From JALYNX01 sp963749415 (lineage in GTDB: Bacteria > Actinomycetota > Acidimicrobiia > Spongiisociales > ZC4RG35): a stretch of DNA of 64,000 nt. The notes beneath the pieces were generated by a model. The model did no database searches. It worked only from the letters and a program-made list of their open reading frames with translations, and was not told where the DNA came from. The DNA lies in NCBI GenBank assembly GCA_963749415.1, contig CAVVMG010000001.1, positions 124,001-188,000 on the forward strand, given 5' to 3'. This document shows positions 9,497 through 17,058 of this stretch, in pieces. The translations under genes were made by a program, and so were the position numbers. Every line of letters begins with the position of its first letter. Within the stretch, counting starts at the first letter, position 1.

Positions 9497-10951
9497 CTAC
9501 TCCGTGTTTTCGGCGAAGATCGCACTCAGGTCGCTTTCCACCTGGGCGATCTCAGCATCCAGATCGAGATCTGGATTGGACAGGAGCCCGGTTTCGAGCT
9601 CCTTGAGCCGGATCTTGTACTCCGACCATCCGGGGAGGAAGGTCTCGTGGCTCGGGTTGTCCGCATAGTTGGCGCCATCGAGGATGGTCTGCCAGTTGAC
9701 CCCTTGCGGGTACCTCTCATCTTGGGCTGCCAGGTAGGCGTCCATCAGCGCAGGGTCCGCCGGCGCTGCACCGTAGGCCGTCAGCAGGTCCAGAGCCGCC
9801 TCGGTGAGGAGGTAGTACATGGCCGTGAACGCCTCTTCAGGATGCTCGGTCGAGTCCAGGATGCGGAAGGTGTCCGCATGCAGGTTGGCCGTGACCACCC
9901 CGTCATTGGAAGGCATGACCCCGTAGTCCCAGAAGTCTCCCGCAATGGTGTCGCTCTGGATGCAGCACGTGTACCACAGGTGAGTCGCCGCCATCCCTAT
10001 GTTCCCGCCCTGGAACAGGTTGTCCCCCGCATCCAATACGGTCTGGTCTGGCGAGATGCCTCGCTCCCACACGTTGGCGTGGAACCACTTCCACTCCTCT
10101 TCCCAGATCGCCGGGATGTCGGCTGTGCCGTCATCCGCCATCGGGTAGCCGGCGCCCCAGAACGACCCGTTCTGGAAGAGACCGGTGGTGAACTGCCAGT
10201 GGAAGCCCCACTGGGTCGCAGTCGTGCGGTCGAAGGCGGGATCCGTGGCGTCCACTCCGTTGCCGTCAACGGTGAGGATCTCGGCGATCTCCTGGACCTT
10301 GGCCCAGTCCCAGGTTCCCTCGTATTCCGTGCCCTCACCGTAGACAGTCACGCCATCCGGCCCATACTCCTGTGGCGGTTCGGGCAGACCGGCCTCCGCG
10401 AAGAGGTCCCGGTTGAAGTAAATGGCCGACGGGAAGGACCCGAACGGGAGACCGACCAAGGTCCCGTCGGCTTCCCGCTGGTTGTCCACCGCGGCAGTCG
10501 CCCATTGTGAGGTTTCCACCCCGGTCGACTCGATCAACGGCTCGATGTCCAGGTAGAGCCCGGCGAACCCATTCGAGCCGTCGCGACCTACCGGACCGAT
10601 GATGTCCGGGGCGTCGCCCGTCGCGATCTGGTTTGCCAGGGTCGTGTATGCGACGTCGTAGTCGACGATCTCGAGCACGAGTTCGATCTCATTCTGCGAC
10701 TCGTTGAATTCGGCGACCACTGCCTCTTGGGCTGCCTTCTGCTCCGGCTGGTCACCGGCACCGAGCCCGACGAACCATCGGATCTCCACCGGCTCGCCGG
10801 CCGCTGCCGCGGTCGTCGACCCTGCAGCCGCCGTCGTCGTGGGCCCCCCGTCACTGGCCGCGGTGGTGCTGCTGGACGTTCCCGAGTCACCACATGCGGC
10901 GAGGATCAAAAGGAGGACCACCACGAGGGTGATGCTCTTGATTCTTTTCAT
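9497..10951 (-). CDS. Sugar ABC transporter substrate-binding lipoprotein
   Basis: Extracytoplasmic solute-binding protein family 1 (MalE-like), 484 residues. Signal peptide MKRIKSITLVVVLLLILAAC with lipobox LAAC and lipidated Cys20, then a Ser/Thr/Ala-rich linker and a two-lobed binding domain (EIRWFVGLGAGDQPEQ at its start). Ribosome site GGAGGAGAA lies 9 nt before the ATG. It heads the structural genes of the LacI-controlled beta-glucoside operon, 93 bp after lacI. Length is at the upper end of the family. Substrate inferred from the GH1 gene downstream and the GH5-like gene upstream: probably a beta-linked oligosaccharide. Confidence 0.94.
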   Translation of the reverse strand: MKRIKSITLVVVLLLILAACGDSGTSSSTTAASDGGPTTTAAAGSTTAAAAGEPVEIRWFVGLGAGDQPEQKAAQEAVVAEFNESQNEIELVLEIVDYDVAYTTLANQIATGDAPDIIGPVGRDGSNGFAGLYLDIEPLIESTGVETSQWATAAVDNQREADGTLVGLPFGSFPSAIYFNRDLFAEAGLPEPPQEYGPDGVTVYGEGTEYEGTWDWAKVQEIAEILTVDGNGVDATDPAFDRTTATQWGFHWQFTTGLFQNGSFWGAGYPMADDGTADIPAIWEEEWKWFHANVWERGISPDQTVLDAGDNLFQGGNIGMAATHLWYTCCIQSDTIAGDFWDYGVMPSNDGVVTANLHADTFRILDSTEHPEEAFTAMYYLLTEAALDLLTAYGAAPADPALMDAYLAAQDERYPQGVNWQTILDGANYADNPSHETFLPGWSEYKIRLKELETGLLSNPDLDLDAEIAQVESDLSAIFAENTE

Positions 10952-11044
10952 TGCTATCCGTTCTCCTCCTTCGGCCCCGGATATTTCTACGGCCTCATGG
11001 CCGATGGCCCGCCCCGGGGTTGGGCGCGGCCGGTTCCCTCCCGG

Positions 11045-12052
11045 TCATCCCATGAGGCCGCCCACCGTCGACTGCCTGATCACCAACTCGGTTGGTAACA
11101 GGACGCGACGGGGTCCACCATCAGGGTTTTCCAGAAGACTCAGCAGAGCCAGGGCAGACTCGCTGCCCTGTGCATGCACTCCCTGACGGATCGTGGTCAG
11201 GGGCGGGTCGAGCTCGGAAGCAACCGGGAGGTCGTCGAATCCGGCGAGGGCGACGTCGTCGGGCACCTTGAGACCGGCCCTTTCGATCGACTCCAGGGTG
11301 CCGCTCGCCGTGGCGTCGTTGGCGCAGAAGATGGCGTCGACACCGAGATCGAGGAGTTCGGTCGCGGCCTGCACGCCGACGGGGCGGGTGAAGTCGCCCT
11401 CTACGACGAGGCCGTTGCCATCGCGGCCGGCGCGTGCCATCGCTCGTTGATATCCGGTCAACCGATCCTCGCCGGCCACGCTGCCCCGACGCCCGGTGAT
11501 GTGGCCGATGCGGGTCCGCCCGATGTCGATGAGATGGGTGGTGACGGTTTCCGCGGCACCGACATTGTCGATGTCCACATAACTGGCAGAGAGGTCCGAA
11601 CGCCGGTGGCCGATGAGGACCGTGGGTAGGTCTGACGAGAGAAGCCCATCGACGAGGGGGTCGTCGAGGTTGTCGGCGGACACGATCACCCCATCCATGA
11701 GGCCGGTACCCAGGATCCGATCGAGAGTCTCTTCCTTGCTCCTGTTACCGAGCCACAACATCATTCCGCTGGCCCGATCGGCCAGCACGTCGCTCACCCC
11801 GTGGAGTAGGGCCACGAAATATGAATCTTCGAAGAGGACCGGGGGGTCGACATGCATGACCACACCCACCACTCCGGTGCGTCCCGACGCCAGGGATCGT
11901 GCTGCGAGATTTGGTCGATAGTTGGTGCCCTCGATGACCTCGAGAACCCGTCGCCTGGTCTCCGCCGAGACCGGTCCCCCGTTGATCACGCGGGAGACGG
12001 TGGCGCGGGAAACACCGCTGAGTTCGGCCAAGTCGTCGAGCGTGCGCGCCAT
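11045..12052 (-). CDS. LacI-family transcriptional regulator
   Basis: Repressor of 335 residues: N-terminal helix-turn-helix (TLDDLAELSGVSRATVSR), hinge helix region (YRPNLAARSLASGRTG) and periplasmic-binding-like sugar sensor domain. The start at 12052 is chosen over the ATG-equivalent at 12085 because AGAAGGAGGAG lies 9 nt upstream and the family begins at MARTLDDLA. It is first in the operon with the sugar transporter and GH1 enzyme. Two palindromes of the LacI type (12072-12083, 12148-12159) bracket its promoter, indicating autorepression relieved by an incoming sugar. Confidence 0.95.
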   Translation of the reverse strand: MARTLDDLAELSGVSRATVSRVINGGPVSAETRRRVLEVIEGTNYRPNLAARSLASGRTGVVGVVMHVDPPVLFEDSYFVALLHGVSDVLADRASGMMLWLGNRSKEETLDRILGTGLMDGVIVSADNLDDPLVDGLLSSDLPTVLIGHRRSDLSASYVDIDNVGAAETVTTHLIDIGRTRIGHITGRRGSVAGEDRLTGYQRAMARAGRDGNGLVVEGDFTRPVGVQAATELLDLGVDAIFCANDATASGTLESIERAGLKVPDDVALAGFDDLPVASELDPPLTTIRQGVHAQGSESALALLSLLENPDGGPRRVLLPTELVIRQSTVGGLMG

Positions 12053-12071
12053 CCGGCGGGCTCCTCCTTCT

Positions 12072-12083
12072 GAGAGCGCTTCC
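12072..12083. promoter_or_regulatory. LacI-type operator at the transcription start
   Basis: GAGAGCGCTTCC matches the perfect upstream palindrome GAAAGCGCTTTC at 10 of 12 positions, keeping the AGCGCT core typical of GalR/LacI operators. It falls where transcription from the promoter at 12085-12114 would begin, a position suited to repression. Confidence 0.7.
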
Positions 12084-12084
12084 A

Positions 12085-12114
12085 AACTTACAGCGGATTA
12101 TCAGGCGGTGTCAA
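12085..12114 (-). promoter_or_regulatory. Sigma70-type promoter of the lacI/beta-glucoside operon
   Basis: On the minus strand TTGACA (12114-12109, perfect -35) is followed after 18 bp by TAAGTT (12090-12085), giving a start near 12078 and a leader of about 26 nt containing the AGGAGGAG ribosome site of lacI. Flanked by two operator-like palindromes. Confidence 0.65.
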
Positions 12115-12147
12115 TCAAAAGCCGGGTGGGATTTCCCTGATTCCTTG

Positions 12148-12159
12148 GAAAGCGCTTTC
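12148..12159. promoter_or_regulatory. Perfect LacI-family operator palindrome
   Basis: GAAAGCGCTTTC is an exact 12-bp palindrome with the central CG of LacI/GalR operators. Its centre is 76 bp from that of the second site at 12072-12083, about seven helical turns, which would allow a DNA loop across the promoter. It also lies just past the stop of the GH5-like gene. Confidence 0.75.
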
Positions 12160-12186
12160 AGAGGCGGCTTCGGATGCTCGAGAGAC

Positions 12187-13425
12187 TCAACGAGCGAGGT
12201 AGGACTCGTACAACCTTTGTGCGTGGTGCCAGGGGTCGGTGTAGTACTCCTCGACAGTGACATCCAGGGCCACCGACCTCACCGGGGACTGGATCGCAGG
12301 TCGCGTCGAGGCGAAGCTCCGCAAGACATCGGTATGGGGCTTCAGCGAGCCGTCGGGGCGAACCAACCCGAAGTGCCGCTCATGCATCGCCCCACCCGGA
12401 TCACAGGGAGGCCGGTCCCACAGGTCCTCGGCATAGTCGGCGAAGCACCAGAGGAAGGCACCCGTGGCACCCACTTCGACCAGCCGGGGCAGGACCTCTC
12501 CCACGTATCGGGCGAACTCCTCCTCCCCCGCCATGAACTGGGTGCGGGCCTGCCCGTAGGAGGTCCATTCCCAAATCACCGATTCACCGGGAGGAGGGGC
12601 GGTGCACCCACCCCACTCCTCGGCAAGGCAGGGCTTGCCGCTGAGCGCGGTGACCAGGGCACAGAGATAGGGAACGAAGTCCGGATCGAGGGCGTGTCGT
12701 GACCAGTCGACGTACATGGGATAGCCGTGCATGACCGCGACATCGCTCTCGGAGAAGACCTCGTCGACCCGCAGCCCGTTGTCCTCGAACAGGCTCGCGG
12801 TGTGGAGCCCCGTGGTCACCGGATGGGAAGGGTCGAGCTCGTGGATCATGGCGGTCATCTCCGCCACCCAGGCCCTCCCGGCCGCCGGGGAATGGGGGTG
12901 AGCGAAGAGGTCCGGCTCATTCCCGAGGTTCCACATCCAGATACCTTCGTGGTCGCGGTACCGAGCGACCACCGTCTCCACCAACAGCCGTTCGGCCGCC
13001 AGGGCCTCGGGGTCGTGGAACATGTTCCGATAGGTGGAGTTCACGACCCGTCCTCCACTGACCACCTGACGCACGTGCGGGGAGGGATGGGACGCCGCCG
13101 TCGGGTCGAGCAGCCAACCCGGCGACCAGTTGGGCCCGCTCATGTGCCCGGTGAAGAAGGTGACATCGAGGCCGAGCCCGCGCTCGGCAGCCAGGTCACA
13201 GACGGTGCCGAAGTCGACCAGCCGCTCCGACGACACCTGATCGGACGTTGGCTGCCAATCGTCCCAGAGCAGGAACACACGCACCACGCTCATTCCCACG
13301 GAGGCGATGATGTCGAACTCCTCGGCCACCTCCCCCGGGTCGAAGTCGCCCCACCAGTACATCGCCTTGCGCCGGGGCCAGTAGTTGACCCCGAGCGGGA
13401 AGGGCTGGCCGGGTTGGTCATTCAT
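12187..13425 (-). CDS. GH5-like (clan GH-A) glycoside hydrolase
   Basis: TIM-barrel glycosidase of 412 residues. The proton donor is Glu170 in MWNLGNEPDLF and the nucleophile one of the pair Glu269/270 in KPCLAEEWGG, the clan-A spacing. The start LGVNYWPRRKAMYWWGDF resembles GH5 mannosidase/cellulase-like intracellular enzymes. No signal peptide, so it probably acts on imported oligosaccharides. Its ATG overlaps the stop of the kinase-like gene by 4 bp (ATGA). The LacI-controlled transporter operon follows 135 bp downstream on the same strand, so the two are functionally linked. Exact subfamily and linkage specificity not determinable by eye. Confidence 0.85.
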   Translation of the reverse strand: MNDQPGQPFPLGVNYWPRRKAMYWWGDFDPGEVAEEFDIIASVGMSVVRVFLLWDDWQPTSDQVSSERLVDFGTVCDLAAERGLGLDVTFFTGHMSGPNWSPGWLLDPTAASHPSPHVRQVVSGGRVVNSTYRNMFHDPEALAAERLLVETVVARYRDHEGIWMWNLGNEPDLFAHPHSPAAGRAWVAEMTAMIHELDPSHPVTTGLHTASLFEDNGLRVDEVFSESDVAVMHGYPMYVDWSRHALDPDFVPYLCALVTALSGKPCLAEEWGGCTAPPPGESVIWEWTSYGQARTQFMAGEEEFARYVGEVLPRLVEVGATGAFLWCFADYAEDLWDRPPCDPGGAMHERHFGLVRPDGSLKPHTDVLRSFASTRPAIQSPVRSVALDVTVEEYYTDPWHHAQRLYESYLAR

Positions 13426-13949
13426 GGGGAGTGTCTCCGATCGAGCTGGTCGCTGAGGACCGCGACGGCATGGTCGACAGCGACACCAGTCGTGTCGAAG
13501 GTCACATCGGCGCAGGCCTCATACAGAGCAGTTCTGCCGGCCAGCCGTCTTACTTCGTCCTCTCCGGTCGAGCGCCGGTGTAAGGACGTCGACAGCCGCT
13601 CCTCGAGGGCCGTTGCATCTGCCTTCAGCCATATGCAACGCACTGTCTCGAGAGCTGCTCGCACTTTCGGGTCCTCGATGACGCTCGCTGCGGCTGCCAC
13701 CACCTGTGGCTGCGCCGAAGACACTGCCTCCCAGAACACCTCTCGCTCCAACTCATGGAGCGCAGTGATGCCGGCTCCTGCGGCGATCGCGGCACCGTCA
13801 CGACCGGTCCTCTCCGAGATCTGCCGATCGGAATCGGTGAATGGGAGCCCCAGCGCGCGCGCCAGGCCCTCGCCGATGCTGGTCTTGCCGGTGGCCATCG
13901 CACCCACGATCACGATGTGGTCGGCGGCGGCCCTCGCTTGAGCGGTCAC
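13422..13949 (-). CDS. Shikimate-kinase-like P-loop kinase
   Basis: Small P-loop kinase of 175 residues, the usual length of shikimate kinase/gluconokinase proteins. Walker A is GAMATGKTS (Lys22); the following TDSDRQISERTGR matches the Asp-Asp/Arg substrate-binding region of AroK-type enzymes, and LSTSLHRRSTGEDEVRRL is a LID-like segment. Canonical shikimate kinases have a GGG motif after about residue 75; here it is AAAAS, so the natural substrate may be different (for example a sugar acid). It sits between an aldo/keto reductase and a glycosidase, a catabolic rather than an aromatic-biosynthesis setting, which supports that doubt. Confidence 0.75.
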   Translation of the reverse strand: MTAQARAAADHIVIVGAMATGKTSIGEGLARALGLPFTDSDRQISERTGRDGAAIAAGAGITALHELEREVFWEAVSSAQPQVVAAAASVIEDPKVRAALETVRCIWLKADATALEERLSTSLHRRSTGEDEVRRLAGRTALYEACADVTFDTTGVAVDHAVAVLSDQLDRRHSP

Positions 13950-14003
13950 GTCGTCGACCTTATCGAGAGCGACACAACGTTCCGCCTGGAGGGCGGCTGA
14001 CTC

Positions 14004-15026
14004 TCAGCTGTCGCTGGACGCGGCCCAGAGGTTGAGCTCACCTTCCACCGCGTAGCGGTTGATCTCGGCCAGCTCCTCGTCGCTGAGGTCGAGATGGTCC
14101 AGCGCTCCGAGCAGGTCGGCGATCTGGGCCCAATTGCGAGCCCCGACCAGTGCCGAAGTCACCGTGGGTCGACGGAGCACCCACGCCACCGCCATCTGCG
14201 CCAACGTCTGACCCCGGCGCCCGGCGATCTCGTTCAACCCGCGGACCCGGGCCAGATTCTCCTCACTGAGCATGCCTTGGTCGAATGAGTCGCCAGTGAG
14301 TGCACGGGAGTCGGCGGGCACCCCGGAGAGGTACTTGTCGCTGAGCAGGCCCTGCGCCAGTGGGGAGAACACGATGCACCCAATGCCTTCCTCGTCCAGA
14401 ACATCGAGCAGGCCGTCCTCAACCCAGCGGTTGAGCATGGAATAGGAAGGTTGATGGATGACGCATGGCGTGCCCATGCCCCGGAGAATGGCGACGGCCT
14501 CCCTGGTCGCGTCGGGGCCGTAAGAGGAGATCCCGGCGTAGAGGGCCCGGCCCGAGCGAACCGCATGGTCGAGGGCGCCCATCGTCTCTTCGAGAGGGGT
14601 CGAAGGGTCGTGGCGATGTGAGTAGAAGATGTCGACGTAGTCGAGCCCCATCCGCCGCAGGCTCTGATCGAGGGATGCCAGCAGGTACTTTCGCGATCCC
14701 CACTCCCCGTAGGGCCCATCCCACATCCAGTAGCCGGCCTTCGTGGAGATGATCAACTCATCCCGAAAGGGCCCGAGGTCTGAGGCGAGGACCGCCCCGA
14801 AGTTGCGCTCCGCAGAGCCCGGCGGTGGCCCATAGTTGTTGGCCAGGTCGAAATGGGTGACTCCATGGTCGAACGAGCGGAGCAGCATGTTCCGCACCTC
14901 GTCGGTCGCCCCCTCGCCTCCGAAGTTGTGCCACAGGCCGAGCGAGATCCGGGGCAGAAGTAGTCCGCTCTGTCCGGAGCGTGCGTAGGTCATTTGGTCG
15001 TAGCGGGCGGAATCGGGCGCGTACAT
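14004..15026 (-). CDS. Aldo/keto reductase (YghZ / L-glyceraldehyde 3-phosphate reductase type)
   Basis: NADPH-dependent aldo/keto reductase, 340 residues. The catalytic tetrad is visible: Asp and Tyr in HFDLANNYGPPPG, Lys in ELIISTKAGYWMW, His in DIFYSHRHD; the GPPPGSAE and YSHRHDP segments mark the YghZ subgroup (AKR14-like). The start at 15026 shares its A with the stop of the E1 beta gene (TGATG), so translation is coupled to it. A longer in-frame start at 15158 would overlap that gene and gives an unrelated N-terminus. It probably reduces an aldehyde produced in the same catabolic array. Confidence 0.92.
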   Translation of the reverse strand: MYAPDSARYDQMTYARSGQSGLLLPRISLGLWHNFGGEGATDEVRNMLLRSFDHGVTHFDLANNYGPPPGSAERNFGAVLASDLGPFRDELIISTKAGYWMWDGPYGEWGSRKYLLASLDQSLRRMGLDYVDIFYSHRHDPSTPLEETMGALDHAVRSGRALYAGISSYGPDATREAVAILRGMGTPCVIHQPSYSMLNRWVEDGLLDVLDEEGIGCIVFSPLAQGLLSDKYLSGVPADSRALTGDSFDQGMLSEENLARVRGLNEIAGRRGQTLAQMAVAWVLRRPTVTSALVGARNWAQIADLLGALDHLDLSDEELAEINRYAVEGELNLWAASSDS

Positions 15027-16000
15027 CAGTCCATCGACTTTCTCACCGTCTCGTGGATGCGGTCCACCGAGGGGATAGCCAGGTCCTCCAGGTTCTCCGC
15101 GGCGGGAAGTGGGATGTGGGGAGTGGTGATCCGCACCACCGGGCCATCCAGGTCCCAAAACGCCTCGTCAGCGACGATCGACGCCACCTCGGCTCCCCAG
15201 CCGCAAAGCCGGGGGTTCTCTTCGACTGTGTAGAGCCGGCCGGTCTTGGCGACCGACCCGAGCACGGTTTGGGTGTCGAGGGGCACCAGGGTTCGGAGGT
15301 CGATCACCTCCGCAGAGATCCCCTCCTCGCCGAGGCGCTCTGCGGCGGCCAGGGCCCGGGGGACCATCAATGCCAGCGCGGCGATGGTGCAGTCGCTCCC
15401 CGCGCGGACCACCTTCGCCTCCCCGAGGCGGGCCACGATCTCGGTGTCGGGCACCTCGGCCTTGTCGGCGAGCAACGACTTGTGCTCGAAGAACACCACC
15501 GGATCGGGGTCGCGCACCGACGCTGCCATCAGCCCGATGACGTCTTCGGGGGTGGAGGGGGCGACCACCTTGAGACCCGGGATCATCATGCACCAGTTCT
15601 CCACGCTCTGGCTGTGCTGGGCGCCGAAGCGCACCCCTCCCCCGTTGGCAGTTCGGATCACCACCGGGATCGTGAGCTGACCGCCGGTCATGTACCTGCT
15701 CTTCGCCATCTCGTTGGCGACCATGTCGAAACAAACCGCGAGGAAGTCGGAGAACATGATCTCGGCGATCACCGGGACCCCAGTCATCGCGGCGCCCATG
15801 GCCGCTCCAACGATCGCCTGCTCCGAGATCGGGGTATCACGGATCCGGTCCGGACCGAACTCCTCGAGTAGCCCCACTGTGGTCTTGAACACCCCACCGG
15901 CGCTGGCGATGTCCTCCCCCAGCATCACCAATGCAGGGTCACGCCTCATCTCCTGGGCGATGCCCCTGGCCACCGCCTCCCGATAGCTCAGTTCCGCCAC
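15026..16000 (-). CDS. 2-oxoacid dehydrogenase E1 component, beta subunit
   Basis: Transketolase-like pyrimidine-binding plus C-terminal domain, 324 residues, the standard size of E1 beta subunits of pyruvate, branched-chain and acetoin dehydrogenase complexes. It forms a heterotetramer with the alpha subunit and decarboxylates a 2-oxoacid with thiamine diphosphate. Recognisable segments are LSYREAVARGIAQEM, MLGEDIASAGGVFK, DTPISEQAIVGAAMG and EVIDLRTLVPLDT. It overlaps the alpha gene by 13 bp. No E2 or E3 gene is visible in the window, so the complex must borrow them or E1 acts alone on an artificial or alternative acceptor. Confidence 0.93.
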   Translation of the reverse strand: MAELSYREAVARGIAQEMRRDPALVMLGEDIASAGGVFKTTVGLLEEFGPDRIRDTPISEQAIVGAAMGAAMTGVPVIAEIMFSDFLAVCFDMVANEMAKSRYMTGGQLTIPVVIRTANGGGVRFGAQHSQSVENWCMMIPGLKVVAPSTPEDVIGLMAASVRDPDPVVFFEHKSLLADKAEVPDTEIVARLGEAKVVRAGSDCTIAALALMVPRALAAAERLGEEGISAEVIDLRTLVPLDTQTVLGSVAKTGRLYTVEENPRLCGWGAEVASIVADEAFWDLDGPVVRITTPHIPLPAAENLEDLAIPSVDRIHETVRKSMD

Positions 16001-17058
16001 GCCGAGCCCCCGTCGGCCCAGACATCGGTGAGGAGGACACCCTCACCGGGGCGCTCTCCTTCCTTGGCGAACGTGGTCGCCTCCTCGACCCGGTCCGCCA
16101 CCTGGTGCACGATCTCGGAAAGCCGGGACTCGGGCACCCCGAGCCGGAGCAGGCGCTGGTGGTAGATCGGGATCGGATCGTGGTCCTTCCAGGCGTCGAC
16201 CTCTTCCGCCGGCCGGTACTTCCCGGGATCGGCCCGGCTGTGACCCCCGTGGCGGTATGTGACGGCCTCGATCAAGGTCGGCCCCCCACCGGAACGGGCT
16301 TGGGAAACGGCAGCCCGAGCCGTCTCGTGCACCTCGTCGACGTCGTTGCCGTCGATCACGATCGGCTCCAGGTCGTAGGACCCGGCCCGCCCCGCCGCGG
16401 GATGACGGGTGGCAGTGACGACGTCGATTGGCGTGTACTCCATGTAGAGGTTGTTCTCGCAGACGAAGACCACCGGGAGCTTCCACACCGTGGCCAGGTT
16501 TAGCGCCTCGTGAAACGCTCCGATGTTCGTGGTGCCGTCCCCGAAGAAGGCCACCGCCACCTGATCGGTGCCCCGCATCTGGGCGGACCACGCCGCCCCG
16601 TTGGCCACGCAGAGATGGGCGCCGATGATGGCGTAGCTGCCCATCATCCCGTGCTCCACGGAGGTCAGGTGCATCGAGCCTCCCTTGCCGCCGAGGATCC
16701 CGTTCTCCCGCCCCAGGAGCTCGGCGAGCACCGGGCCCAGCGGGGCCCCGCGGGCGATGGTGTGGGCGTGGCCCCGGTAGGTGGCGAAGGTGTAATCGTC
16801 GGGGCGCATCGCCTTGGCCACCCCGGTGGCGACGGCCTCCATACCCAGGGAGAGGTGGCTGGTCCCCTTGACCAGGTTCTCCATGAACATGTCGTACGCC
16901 CGCTTCTCGAACTGCCGCAGGACATGCAGAGTCTCGAACATCTCGACCCGGGTCTCGAGGTCGATGGCGATCCGGTCATTGGCCGGGTCGACCTCGGGCG
17001 GGAGGCGGGCGGGTCGTTGCGAGTAGTCGAGGAGCCCGGGGTCGAGGTCAGTACTCAT
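15988..17058 (-). CDS. 2-oxoacid dehydrogenase E1 component, alpha subunit
   Basis: Thiamine-diphosphate-binding alpha subunit, 356 residues. The ThDP motif runs from FFGDGTTNIGAFHEALN to FVCENNLY (GDG...NN), and the phosphorylation-loop region reads TYRHGGHSRADPGKYR. The N-terminal GMEAVATGVAKAM and YRGHAHTIARGAPL match acetoin/pyruvate E1 alpha subunits. The ATG overlaps the end of the M24 hydrolase gene by 11 bp and the 3' end overlaps E1 beta, so these three genes are translationally linked. The substrate 2-oxoacid is unknown. Confidence 0.93.
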   Translation of the reverse strand: MSTDLDPGLLDYSQRPARLPPEVDPANDRIAIDLETRVEMFETLHVLRQFEKRAYDMFMENLVKGTSHLSLGMEAVATGVAKAMRPDDYTFATYRGHAHTIARGAPLGPVLAELLGRENGILGGKGGSMHLTSVEHGMMGSYAIIGAHLCVANGAAWSAQMRGTDQVAVAFFGDGTTNIGAFHEALNLATVWKLPVVFVCENNLYMEYTPIDVVTATRHPAAGRAGSYDLEPIVIDGNDVDEVHETARAAVSQARSGGGPTLIEAVTYRHGGHSRADPGKYRPAEEVDAWKDHDPIPIYHQRLLRLGVPESRLSEIVHQVADRVEEATTFAKEGERPGEGVLLTDVWADGGSAWRN

